Made by a program: the position numbers and the translations under genes. DNA of 14,119 bases, taken from Enterobacteriaceae bacterium UBA3516. GTDB lineage: Bacteria > Pseudomonadota > Gammaproteobacteria > Enterobacterales > Enterobacteriaceae. Position 1 is the stretch's first letter; the number at the start of each line of letters is the position of its first letter. Location of the stretch: assembly GCA_002377245.1 (NCBI GenBank), contig DFPL01000057.1, forward strand, positions 1 to 14,119, in the 5' to 3' direction. Positions 6,773 through 13,576 of the stretch are shown piece after piece. The notes below the pieces were generated by a model. That model did not search any database. It was not told where the DNA came from and was given only the letters and a program-made list of their open reading frames with translations.

Positions 6773-8413
6773 TTAGCGCGTTTTGCGCCAGCCAATAAGC
6801 CAGGCCATCGCACCCGCTGCCATTAACCAACCGGGATTAAGCCCCCATTCCGGGCGATTAATCAGCAATAATGTGCCACTTAGCAACAATGTCGCGCCAA
6901 TACCGAATAAATAACGCGATTGCCCCTGGCGCACCCGGTTTGTGTGTAATTCAGACGCGATTTTATCAACACTAATCTGTAGTTGCTTGCCATGGCGCAA
7001 ACTGTTGTAAATCAGTTCAGGAAGTTCTGGCATTTTTTCGATCCAGAACGGCCCTTTTTCTTTCACCGCCCTGACCAGCGCCGGCAGCCCGACCTGATCT
7101 TTGATCCAGGTTTCGAGGAATGGTTTCGCGGTTTTCCACAAATCGAGCTGTGGATAAAGCTGCCGCCCTACCCCTTCAACATACAGCAAGGTCTTCTGTA
7201 ACAGCACCAGCTGAGGTTGCACTTCCATATTGAAGCGGCGCGCGGTGTTAAACAGATTCAGCAAGACGTGACCAAAGGATATTTCTGCCAGCGGTTTTTC
7301 AAAAATCGGTTCGCAGACGGTACGAATAGCAAATTCAAACTCTTCGACGTTGGTGTCCGGCGGAACCCAGCCTGAATCGACGTGCAGTTCGGCAACCTTA
7401 CGGTAGTCGCGATTGAAGAAAGCGATAAAGTTCTCAGCAAGATAGCGCTTATCTTCTTTGTTTAACGAGCCAACGATGCCGCAATCAATGCCGATATACT
7501 GCGGATCTTCCGGGTGCTCGAAGCTGACGAAGATATTGCCGGGGTGCATGTCAGCATGGAAGAAGCTGTCACGGAAGACTTGTGTAAAGAAGACCTGCAC
7601 GCCACGCTCGGCCAGCAGCTTCATATTGGTCCCGTTTTTTTCCAGTGTCACCACGTCAGAAACCGGGATGCCGTAGATGCGCTCCATGACCATCATATTC
7701 TGGCTGCAATAGTCGGAATAGACTTCAGGAACATAGAGCATTGAGCTGTTATCGAAGTTGCGGCGCAGTTGAATCGCATTCGCCGCTTCGCGCAGCAGAT
7801 CCAGCTCGTCAATCAGCGTTTTTTCATACTCGCGCACCACTTCCTGCGGACGCAGACGACGCCCATCCGGCAGCAGGCGCGGCACCCAGCCCGCCAGACG
7901 ATAGATCAGTTTCAAATCGGCTTTAATGATAGGCATGATGTCCGGGCGGATCACCTTAATGACCACCTCTTTGCCATTCTCTTTCAGCCGTGCGGTGTGC
8001 ACCTGCGCGATGGATGCCGAGGCCAGGGGCTGAATGTCGAAATCATCGAACCACGCTTCAACAGGCCGATCGCCCATGGCTTTTTCAATCTGCTTTTTGG
8101 CAAGATGGCCATCAAAGGGCGCAACCCTGTCCTGCAGCATCGCCAGTTGGTCGGCAATCAGTGGAGGGAAAAGGTCCCGACGCGTGGAGAGCATCTGACC
8201 AAATTTAATCCAGACCGGCCCCAGCTCTTGCAGGGCAAGACGCAGGCGCTCGCCCAGTTGTTTCTCTTTGTGCCGATTTGGCATCCAGAATAGCGTTCTT
8301 CGCCACAGGCGTAGCGGCAGCGTGATGCGCATTTTGGGGATGAGTTCATCAAGGCCGTAACTCAAAAAAGTCTGGATGATGAAATAGAGGCGCCGAATTT
8401 CTCCTGGCGTCAT
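6773..8413 (-). CDS. ubiB: UbiB, atypical kinase/ATPase of ubiquinone biosynthesis
   Basis: ABC1/COQ8/ADCK family membrane protein needed for coenzyme Q synthesis; it has ATPase activity and probably extracts or presents hydrophobic intermediates to the Ubi complex. It is 546 aa, as in E. coli. Family signatures are in place: KFGQ at 70-73 (KxGQ motif), the Ala-rich loop ASAS at 131-134 and Lys153 in VIKVIRP. HADMHPGN at 286-293 carries the catalytic Asp288, and IDCG at 309-312 replaces DFG. Two hydrophobic helices lie at the C-terminus (about 499-518 and 522-541). The start codon overlaps the ubiJ stop in an ATGA arrangement, so translation is coupled. Confidence 0.97.
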   Translation of the reverse strand: MTPGEIRRLYFIIQTFLSYGLDELIPKMRITLPLRLWRRTLFWMPNRHKEKQLGERLRLALQELGPVWIKFGQMLSTRRDLFPPLIADQLAMLQDRVAPFDGHLAKKQIEKAMGDRPVEAWFDDFDIQPLASASIAQVHTARLKENGKEVVIKVIRPDIMPIIKADLKLIYRLAGWVPRLLPDGRRLRPQEVVREYEKTLIDELDLLREAANAIQLRRNFDNSSMLYVPEVYSDYCSQNMMVMERIYGIPVSDVVTLEKNGTNMKLLAERGVQVFFTQVFRDSFFHADMHPGNIFVSFEHPEDPQYIGIDCGIVGSLNKEDKRYLAENFIAFFNRDYRKVAELHVDSGWVPPDTNVEEFEFAIRTVCEPIFEKPLAEISFGHVLLNLFNTARRFNMEVQPQLVLLQKTLLYVEGVGRQLYPQLDLWKTAKPFLETWIKDQVGLPALVRAVKEKGPFWIEKMPELPELIYNSLRHGKQLQISVDKIASELHTNRVRQGQSRYLFGIGATLLLSGTLLLINRPEWGLNPGWLMAAGAMAWLIGWRKTR

Positions 8414-9015
8414 TTGCCCTCCAGTTTATCCATTCGTTTGATTAAGGCGTCGGTCGCACGTTCAACCGCAGCAGTCTCTTCCGCAAGCCAGGCCACTTCC
8501 AGCGCACCGGGTGCAAGACGCCACTCTTCGGTAACGACCTCTGCGACATAACGCTGCTGGCGTTTGAAGCCGTGCTGCACAAAAGAGGCCCCCGCCCGCA
8601 GCGTTTTCCCGATGCCTTCCGCAGCGATGTCCCCGGTATAGGGAGCCAGCAACTCAGCGACATCAAACTCCGCCAGATCCATCAGGGCGACCAGGTTCTG
8701 AACCACCTGGATATCACCCTGCACTTCCAGATCGCCGGAGCGAATCAGGGCCGTTAACTGCTGACGATCGCGAAGCGTTGGCAGGACACGCAGACGGGTC
8801 ACCACCGTGCAGTCGGCCTCGCCTTCCCACTCACCCAGAACATCGACCTGACGCTCGCTGAACGCCAGTACAAGCGGTGAGGTGAACTCTTTGAGTTCGA
8901 CGCGCAGGACTTTTCCCTGCAAACGCTGGCGAGCCGGCTTTAAGGCTTTTTCACGGTAGATAAAGGTGTTGAAAACCCCTTCAATTCCCGCATTCACCAA
9001 TGGCTTAAAGGGCAT
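8410..9015 (-). CDS. ubiJ: Ubiquinone biosynthesis accessory factor UbiJ
   Basis: SCP2-domain lipid-binding protein that, with UbiK, supports the soluble Ubi metabolon by binding polyprenyl intermediates. It is 201 aa, as in E. coli (formerly YigP). The SCP2 fold covers roughly the first 115 residues (VFSERQVDVLGEW-like block at about 52-64, then the QQLTALIRSGDLEVQGD block). The C-terminal part from about 145 is helical and ends in a charged coiled-coil-like RATDALIKRMDKLEGK. AGGAG lies 5-6 nt before the ATG. Spacing to ubiE is 11 bp. In E. coli a small RNA, EsrE, has been reported from the 3' part of this gene; I see no separate sequence evidence to annotate it here. Confidence 0.95.
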   Translation of the reverse strand: MPFKPLVNAGIEGVFNTFIYREKALKPARQRLQGKVLRVELKEFTSPLVLAFSERQVDVLGEWEGEADCTVVTRLRVLPTLRDRQQLTALIRSGDLEVQGDIQVVQNLVALMDLAEFDVAELLAPYTGDIAAEGIGKTLRAGASFVQHGFKRQQRYVAEVVTEEWRLAPGALEVAWLAEETAAVERATDALIKRMDKLEGK

Positions 9016-9026
9016 ATAAACTCCTG

Positions 9027-9782
9027 TCAGAACTTATAGCCACGATGCAGCGCAACCACACCCGCCGTCAGGTTGTAGTAATCCACGTTTTCAAAACCTG
9101 CGCCCTGCATCATCGCTTTCAGTGTTTCCTGATCGGGGTGCATGCGGATGGATTCAGCCAGATAGCGATAGCTTTCGGCATCGCTGGCAACCAACTGACC
9201 AATGCGCGGCAACACATGGAAAGAGTAGGCGTCGTAGACTTTACTCAGCGGCTCAATAACAGGCTTGGAGAATTCCAGCACCAGCAAGCGACCGCCCGGT
9301 TTCAGTACGCGGTACATCGACTTCAGCGCTTTCTCTTTTTCGGTGACGTTACGCAGGCCGAACGAGATGGTGATGCAATCAAAGGTGTTATCCGGGAATG
9401 GCAAGGCTTCGGCATTGGCCTGCACATATTCCACGTTGCCGATGATGCCAATGTTGCGCAGCTTTTCACGCCCCATCTTCAGCATGGAGTCGTTGATATC
9501 TGCCAGCACGACCTGACCCGTTTCACCAACCAGACGGGAAAATTTTGCCGTCAAATCACCGGTGCCGCCCGCCAGGTCGAGCACTTTCTGCCCACGGCGT
9601 ACGCCACTACAGTCAATGGTGAAGCGTTTCCATAAACGATGGATGCCCATGGACATCAAATCATTCATCACATCATATTTCGAGGCGACCGAGTGGAACA
9701 CGTGTGCCACCATATCGGCCTTCTGATCTTTGGCGACGGTCTGAAAACCAAAATGCGTCGTCTCGTTTGAATCTTCCGCCAT
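9027..9782 (-). CDS. ubiE: Ubiquinone/menaquinone C-methyltransferase UbiE
   Basis: SAM-dependent C-methyltransferase acting on demethylmenaquinone and 2-polyprenyl-6-methoxy-1,4-benzoquinol. It is 251 aa, equal to E. coli UbiE. SAM motif I is VLDLAGGTGD at 67-76 and motif II lies around VVLADIND. The UbiE signature RNVTEKEKAL is present, and the C-terminus GVVALHRGYKF is the family end. The start is supported by an AGG-containing SD about 7 nt upstream. It is the first gene of the ubiE-ubiJ-ubiB-tatABCD run. Because rmuC is absent, its promoter must lie in the short gap downstream of udp. Confidence 0.98.
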   Translation of the reverse strand: MAEDSNETTHFGFQTVAKDQKADMVAHVFHSVASKYDVMNDLMSMGIHRLWKRFTIDCSGVRRGQKVLDLAGGTGDLTAKFSRLVGETGQVVLADINDSMLKMGREKLRNIGIIGNVEYVQANAEALPFPDNTFDCITISFGLRNVTEKEKALKSMYRVLKPGGRLLVLEFSKPVIEPLSKVYDAYSFHVLPRIGQLVASDAESYRYLAESIRMHPDQETLKAMMQGAGFENVDYYNLTAGVVALHRGYKF

Positions 9783-9980
9783 CTTAGTGCCTGCTATTGA
9801 AGAAAATGTTCGTGAAGTGTAACAGATTGGGCGAGATTGCCCTACGTTTCAACCTTAGCGAGATATGTCGGTTTGCAGAGGAAATAAGAACAATAAGGAA
9901 TGAATACCGTGCGTTAATGATGAACGGTAAAAGGCGTATCCTCACCTCGCGTACACCACTTCCAGATTTATCGCGCCCTA
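9783..9980. other. udp-ubiE spacer where rmuC is expected
   Basis: About 200 bp between the udp terminator and ubiE. In E. coli the roughly 1.4-kb rmuC gene lies between udp and ubiE. I translated the minus-strand frames here and found no RmuC-like segment. The stretch is more AT-rich than the flanking genes. Apart from the candidate ubiE promoter it holds nothing I recognise. Confidence 0.7.
9824..9852 (-). promoter_or_regulatory. Candidate promoter of ubiE operon
   Basis: On the minus strand TTGAAA (9852-9847) and CAATCT (9829-9824) are separated by 17 bp, about 40 bp before the ubiE start. The -35 is good and the -10 weak. The spacer contains a GGGC/GCCC inverted repeat. It is the best-placed candidate in the udp-ubiE gap. 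Confidence 0.4.
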
Positions 9981-10011
9981 AAAAGACAAAAAGGCCGAAC
10001 AGGTCGGCCTT
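9981..10011 (-). terminator. Rho-independent terminator of udp
   Basis: Perfect 8-bp stem AAGGCCGA / TCGGCCTT with a 5-nt loop (10011-9991 on the minus strand), followed by TTTGTCTTTTT. It lies about 20 bp after the udp stop. It separates udp from the ubiE operon. Confidence 0.9.
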
Positions 10012-10029
10012 AGGTGCGGGTTAGCAGAA

Positions 10030-10791
10030 TTAGATTAAACGGCGCGCCGCTTCAACGACGATTTTCACCGCGTGGCTTTCGGTCTGCTTCATGGTTTCCG
10101 CGTTCGGAATTTCCTGCTGGGTACGGTTGACGATAACCCCGGCAACCATACCGGCGCGCAGGCCCTGGCTGGCGCACATGGTCAGCAGGGTGGCGGATTC
10201 CATTTCATAGTTCATCACGCCCATTGCCTGCCACTCTTCCATTGAGCCTTTAAAGCGGCTCACGACGCGGCCGGAGAAGGTATCGTAACGCTCCTGGCCC
10301 GGATAGAAGGTGTCGGAGGAGGCGGTAACACCGATATGGGTGGTCGCACCGATAGATTTCGCCGCTTCAACCAGCGCGGTAGTACATTCAAAATCCGCCA
10401 CCGCTGGGTATTCCATTGGCGCAAAGTGCAGGCTGGCACCGTCGAGGCGGACAGAAGCGGTCGTCACCAGAACATCGCCGACATTAATGTGCGGCTGAAT
10501 GGCGCCGGTGGTACCAATGCGCAGGAAGGTACGGATGCCCAACTGGGCCAGTTCTTCCACGGCGATAGAGGTGGATGGGCCGCCGATACCGGTAGAGCAG
10601 ACGATAACCGCTTTACCGTCAAGCTCAGCGCGCCAGGTGGTAAATTCACGGTGAGATGCCAGTTTAACCGGCTTATCCATCAGCGCGGCGATCTTTTCCA
10701 CACGCTCCGGATCGCCAGGGACGATAGCCAGGGTAGCCCCTTGTAAATCGTTTTTGGTGAGGCCGAGATGAAAAACATCAGACTTGGACAT
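10030..10791 (-). CDS. udp: Uridine phosphorylase Udp
   Basis: Phosphorolyses uridine (and deoxyuridine) to uracil and (deoxy)ribose-1-phosphate in pyrimidine salvage; it is a cytosolic homohexamer. It is 253 aa, equal to E. coli Udp, from MSKSDVFHLGLTKNDLQ. Visible family motifs are VPGDPERV with Gly26, Asp27 and Arg30 of the phosphate site. IGTTGAIQP and the YEMESATL uridine/ribose-binding stretch are also present. An in-frame ATG at 10830 would add 13 residues, but it coincides with the predicted transcription start and the family start is at 10791, preceded by GAGGAG. Upstream lies a CRP/CytR-type control region; downstream is a strong terminator, so it is monocistronic. Confidence 0.98.
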   Translation of the reverse strand: MSKSDVFHLGLTKNDLQGATLAIVPGDPERVEKIAALMDKPVKLASHREFTTWRAELDGKAVIVCSTGIGGPSTSIAVEELAQLGIRTFLRIGTTGAIQPHINVGDVLVTTASVRLDGASLHFAPMEYPAVADFECTTALVEAAKSIGATTHIGVTASSDTFYPGQERYDTFSGRVVSRFKGSMEEWQAMGVMNYEMESATLLTMCASQGLRAGMVAGVIVNRTQQEIPNAETMKQTESHAVKIVVEAARRLI

Positions 10792-10829
10792 ACAGACTCC
10801 TCTGTGGTCAGGTTTAGTCAGAAGAAGCA

Positions 10830-10842
10830 AAAAGATACTTTA
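10830..10842 (-). promoter_or_regulatory. udp promoter -10 and predicted transcription start
   Basis: TAAAGT at 10842-10837 on the minus strand is the -10 candidate, giving a start near 10830. That start places the two CRP-like sites at -41.5 and -93.5, the geometry known for the E. coli udp and deoP2 promoters. There is no good -35, as expected for a class II CRP-dependent promoter. Confidence 0.7.
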
Positions 10843-10863
10843 CAGAAGAGATGCAGAAAATTT

Positions 10864-10879
10864 CGTGACTGAGATCGCC
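10864..10879 (-). promoter_or_regulatory. CRP site 1 (proximal) of udp
   Basis: CGTGA-N6-TCGCC, a degenerate match to TGTGA-N6-TCACA, centred at 10871.5. It is 41.5 bp upstream of the predicted udp start and exactly 52 bp from the strong distal CRP site. Confidence 0.6.
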
Positions 10880-10891
10880 ATGAAGAAATTT

Positions 10892-10899
10892 GTTTGCAT
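10892..10899 (-). promoter_or_regulatory. Candidate CytR half-site in udp regulatory region
   Basis: ATGCAAAC on the minus strand lies between the two CRP sites and resembles the loose TTGCAA-type CytR half-operator. CytR represses E. coli udp by binding between CRP dimers. The short degenerate motif makes this tentative. Confidence 0.4.
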
Positions 10900-10915
10900 A
10901 ACATTTCCATAAAAT

Positions 10916-10931
10916 AGTGATGCGCATCACA
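10916..10931. promoter_or_regulatory. CRP site 2 (distal) of udp
   Basis: AGTGA-TGCGCA-TCACA, a near-consensus CRP palindrome, centred at 10923.5. It lies in the udp-dlhH divergent region, 93.5 bp upstream of the predicted udp start. It could also influence dlhH. Confidence 0.85.
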
Positions 10932-11053
10932 TTAACATATTCACTCTTGCAACCCTGCTCCAAAGATAGCCTTTTTCTCACAGGAAGGTTTGCGCCTGAG
11001 CGGACTATAGTTACCTAAGCGCTAATAGCTAAATAAAAGGTATGGAGAAAGCC

Positions 11054-11881
11054 ATGACAACCAACACCCTGCCGGGCTACGCCCCCGCGGCTTCACCTCA
11101 TGCGTCCACAACATTGCACACCCCGGAAGACGCTATCATCGCCGGCGAAACCACGATCCCAAGCCAGGGCGACAGTATGCCTGCGTACCATGCGCGGCCT
11201 AAAAATGCCTCAGGCGATCTGCCGGTAGTGCTGGTCATTCAGGAAATTTTTGGCGTACATGAACACATTCGCGACCTCTGCCGTCGCCTTGCCCAGGAAG
11301 GCTACCTGGCCGTCGCCCCGGAGCTCTATTTTCGCCAGGGCGATCCCAATGATTTTGCCGATATCCAGACGCTTTACGACGGGCTGGTAACGAAAGTGCC
11401 GGATGCACAGGTGTTGGCCGATCTCGATCATGTTGCCAATTGGGCGGCACGCAACGGCGGTGATGCTCAGCGTCTGCTGGCGACCGGTTTTTGCTGGGGA
11501 GGAAGAATTGCCTGGCTTTATGCCGCACACAATCCGCAGCTTAAAGCGGCGGTCGCCTGGTACGGCAAGCTGGTGGGGCAAAAATCCCTGAACTCACCCA
11601 AACACCCCGTGGATATCGCCGTCGACCTTAGCGCGCCGGTACTGGGCCTGTATGGCGCACTGGATAATTCTATTCCTCAGGACACCATCGAGACCATGCG
11701 CCAGGCATTGCGCGCCGCCAATGCCCATGCGGAAATCGTCGTCTACCCGGATGCCGGGCATGCGTTTAATGCCGATTACCGCCCCAGCTACCATGAGGAA
11801 TCGGCCAAAGATGGCTGGCAGCGCATGCTGGACTGGTTTGCGAAATCAGGCGGCGTGCCTCGCGACAACTCAGCGGCGTAA
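11054..11881 (+). CDS. dlhH: Dienelactone hydrolase family protein (YsgA)
   Basis: Alpha/beta-hydrolase of the dienelactone hydrolase family. E. coli DlhH/YsgA is the closest recognised relative; its physiological substrate is not firmly established. Numbered from the chosen start (275 aa; E. coli about 271), the DLH catalytic triad is Cys147 in GFCWGGRI, Asp204 in YGALDNSIP and His236 in DAGHAF. The supporting Glu64 lies in QEIFGVHEHIRD. The ATG at 11054 has GGAG 6 nt upstream. The ATG four codons earlier (11042) has AGG only 1 nt before it, so the shorter form is preferred. It is divergent from udp, as in E. coli. Its 3' end runs into the convergent accessory operon and overlaps an antisense SEC-C reading frame. 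Confidence 0.93.
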   Translation: MTTNTLPGYAPAASPHASTTLHTPEDAIIAGETTIPSQGDSMPAYHARPKNASGDLPVVLVIQEIFGVHEHIRDLCRRLAQEGYLAVAPELYFRQGDPNDFADIQTLYDGLVTKVPDAQVLADLDHVANWAARNGGDAQRLLATGFCWGGRIAWLYAAHNPQLKAAVAWYGKLVGQKSLNSPKHPVDIAVDLSAPVLGLYGALDNSIPQDTIETMRQALRAANAHAEIVVYPDAGHAFNADYRPSYHEESAKDGWQRMLDWFAKSGGVPRDNSAA

Positions 11882-11968
11882 CCCGCAGCACGTCTTATGT
11901 TTTTTACCGCTGCCGCAAGGACAAACGTCGTTGCGGCAGCGGTGGCTCGCGTCATTGTCGCCAGGGTG
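11870..11968 (-). pseudogene. SEC-C zinc-binding tail without start codon (gene relic or frameshifted tail)
   Basis: The minus-strand frame opens after TAG at 11971-11969 and stops at TGA 11872-11870. It encodes 32 residues ending DVCPCGSGKKHKTCCG-LRR, a textbook SEC-C motif (CxCx8CC) as at the end of SecA, YecA or YchJ-type proteins. None of its codons before the motif is ATG, GTG or TTG. It overlaps the last residues of the upstream histidine phosphatase gene in another frame, and a +1 shift near that stop would fuse the two. The motif is too specific to be chance. I read it as the surviving 3' end of a lost gene, or as a frameshifted tail. The last codons are antisense to the end of dlhH. 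Confidence 0.6.
11906..11943. repeat. Perfect 13-bp inverted repeat at convergent gene junction
   Basis: ACCGCTGCCGCAA (11906-11918) and TTGCGGCAGCGGT (11931-11943) are exact reverse complements around a 12-nt loop. It lies between the ends of dlhH (+) and the histidine phosphatase (-). T residues precede the stem on the plus strand (11900-11905), so neither strand has a U tract after the stem. It is a strong hairpin but not a canonical rho-independent terminator. The right arm is also the code for the CPCGSG part of the SEC-C frame. Confidence 0.85.
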
Positions 11969-12521
11969 CTAATGAAGCCTCGGAAAGCGGGACTATCTGC
12001 CACTCTTCTTCGGTTTTACCTGGTGATATCCACATCGGCACCACATTGCCCACGCGATCGCCATAGGGCGTACCGCTGGCGTAGTAGCGGATAACGCGAA
12101 AGACGCCAGAGTGCGCAACGATAAGCGGCATCTCGTATTTTTCGAGCAGGCTATTCAGGGCATCCGTGACGCGGGTCGTGAAGGCCTCCCAGCTTTCTCC
12201 CCACGGCGGCGTACTTTCATAAGGCGGCAGCTCGGCGATGGGGTGATTTTCCAGCAGGCCCCAGTCGCGTTCCCGCAGGCCGTCCAGGGTCTCATACTGC
12301 ACACCCGGCAAGGCCAGTTCGAGGGTATGACGGGCACGTTGTAGCGAACTCACGCCCACCCCGCTCCAGGTCCGGGAGCGAAGTAACGGACCGGCGGCCA
12401 GCGCCTGTTTTTCTCCCTCTTCGGTTAACGGCACATCCGTGCGTCCACCAATTAATTTATCGCGATTCAACGGCGTTTCACCGTGACGAACAAAGACAAA
12501 TGGCTTACATATCAGTGACAT
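11952..12521 (-). CDS. Histidine phosphatase family protein (phosphoglycerate mutase-like)
   Basis: 189-residue branch-1 histidine phosphatase, cytosolic (no signal peptide). The RHGET motif holds catalytic His13 with Arg12. The second-site Arg is Arg62 in SSLQRARHT, the proton-donor region is Glu84 in LRERDWG, and the second His is His137 in VAHSGV. Such proteins dephosphorylate small phosphoesters via a phosphohistidine. The substrate cannot be told from sequence, and it is shorter than a glycolytic GpmA (about 250 aa). The start overlaps the stop of the upstream metallo-hydrolase (TAATG), so it is translationally coupled and is the last intact gene of the operon. It is not the gene next to dlhH in E. 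coli, where metE follows. Confidence 0.88.
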   Translation of the reverse strand: MSLICKPFVFVRHGETPLNRDKLIGGRTDVPLTEEGEKQALAAGPLLRSRTWSGVGVSSLQRARHTLELALPGVQYETLDGLRERDWGLLENHPIAELPPYESTPPWGESWEAFTTRVTDALNSLLEKYEMPLIVAHSGVFRVIRYYASGTPYGDRVGNVVPMWISPGKTEEEWQIVPLSEASLAPWRQ

Positions 12522-13576
12522 TAATCAATTCCAGAATAGCTTTGCATCATAATCTCGCACTGTAGCGTTTGCTGCCAGTGCCCGATATCGTCGATCGGTG
12601 TAAACAGCGGGAACAGCTTACGGCAATCCAGCATGGCGACCAGCGCCTGTAAACTTTGCCGGGTCGGATGCACATTCCAGCGGCAGAAATCCACGTCACC
12701 GTTACGCCACTGTTGGTGGGCTACGCGGTTGAGGTAGCCTGTAAACAGCGTCCGATGATGAAAATCGTCACGGGCGCGCAGCTCACCGGCCATCCCGCTT
12801 TGACCGTCGGGATCGGCGGCAAACAGAACCTTCACCTGGGGCGAGAACGGCGGGAGCGTCTGCAGTAACTGGTGCAATTCCCCCATGATATCTGGCCGTA
12901 AGCTGCCATCATTGTGTTCCACCATCTGCCGAAGCATCGCCAGGCAAGGGCCATCCAGCGCGATATCCTGGTGGCCAAACCTGGCCAACAGCAACGCCAG
13001 TTCTACGGCTCGCCCGGAAGGCGGTACCGGACAAAGTGTAGGAAGAGAGAATAGCGTATGCAATTTATCCCACTGTTCAGCCTGGGAGACCTCGTACAAA
13101 CCGTAAGAGGCATCCAGCAGCGCGACCTGCGCAGGGGGCGGAGTGTCAAAGTGGAACAGCGCCGACTCCATGCTGACATCGCCGCTGTAAAAAATGCCGC
13201 CCGCGATGTTGAGATGAAACCACACACCACCGAGCGCATGCCCGCAGCTGCCTGTCGTCACGATGATGTCCCCAAGCTGGAACTGGCCGCGTACGGGAAT
13301 AATGTGCACATTTGTGCCCGGCGGTAATGCCTGGGCAGTGATCGCCGTACAGTAAACGGGGATCGCTGACGGCAGACGCGCCAGCCCGGCAATATGATCC
13401 ACATGATCGTGACTCAGCAACACGGCATCCATGTTATCTGGCACTGACCAAAGGGAGGCGTCAGGATCCAGCGCGCCACCGGCGTCGAGTAAAATACGCT
13501 GTTGTGCCGTGGTAATCAGGATCGCCGCCGGGGCTTTACTGTTCAGCCCGCTGATAACGTCAATATTTACCGTCAC
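12521..13576 (-). CDS. Metallo-beta-lactamase fold hydrolase with beta-CASP-like motifs
   Basis: 351-residue cytosolic protein. Metal-binding MBL motifs are visible: HDHVDH at 56-61, His113 in CGHALGG and Asp133 in YSGDVS. After these come elements in beta-CASP order. LLDASYGLYE (153-162) resembles motif A (ESTYG). PVPPSGRAVELALLL (183-197) resembles the P-A-F-GRxxE stretch. DGP (208-210) and FAADPDGQSGMAGE (252-265) follow, the latter at the place of ASSGM. FTGYLNR (278-284) and NVHPTRQSL (301-309) come next, with His303 where FSAHxD stands. The motifs are degenerate, so the substrate (nucleic acid or a small phosphoester) is open. It starts at GTG with GGAGG upstream, overlapping the ABC ATPase stop (GTGA). 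No close E. coli K-12 counterpart comes to mind. Confidence 0.8.
   Translation of the reverse strand: MTVNIDVISGLNSKAPAAILITTAQQRILLDAGGALDPDASLWSVPDNMDAVLLSHDHVDHIAGLARLPSAIPVYCTAITAQALPPGTNVHIIPVRGQFQLGDIIVTTGSCGHALGGVWFHLNIAGGIFYSGDVSMESALFHFDTPPPAQVALLDASYGLYEVSQAEQWDKLHTLFSLPTLCPVPPSGRAVELALLLARFGHQDIALDGPCLAMLRQMVEHNDGSLRPDIMGELHQLLQTLPPFSPQVKVLFAADPDGQSGMAGELRARDDFHHRTLFTGYLNRVAHQQWRNGDVDFCRWNVHPTRQSLQALVAMLDCRKLFPLFTPIDDIGHWQQTLQCEIMMQSYSGID

Noticed and set aside
7769..8293. 174-residue plus-strand frame opposite ubiB
   Set aside because: Antisense shadow of a fully conserved gene; no recognisable domain, and typical of high-GC third-position mirror frames.
9045..9635. 196-residue plus-strand frame opposite ubiE
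   Set aside because: Antisense to intact ubiE with no recognisable domain; explained by codon bias of the real gene.
9797..10024. 75-residue plus-strand reading frame in the udp-ubiE gap
   Set aside because: It runs antisense through the udp terminator and the ubiE leader, shows no recognisable domain and has basic low-information composition; no good ribosome binding site was seen.
10792..10830. 13-residue N-terminal extension of Udp
   Set aside because: The extra residues are absent from E. coli Udp and the ATG falls at the predicted transcription start; the SD GAGGAG precedes the ATG at 10791.
11788..12003. 71-residue minus-strand frame over the dlhH-phosphatase junction
   Set aside because: Alanine-rich out-of-frame shadow of the phosphatase end and the SEC-C frame, with no motif; the SEC-C signal lies in a different frame.
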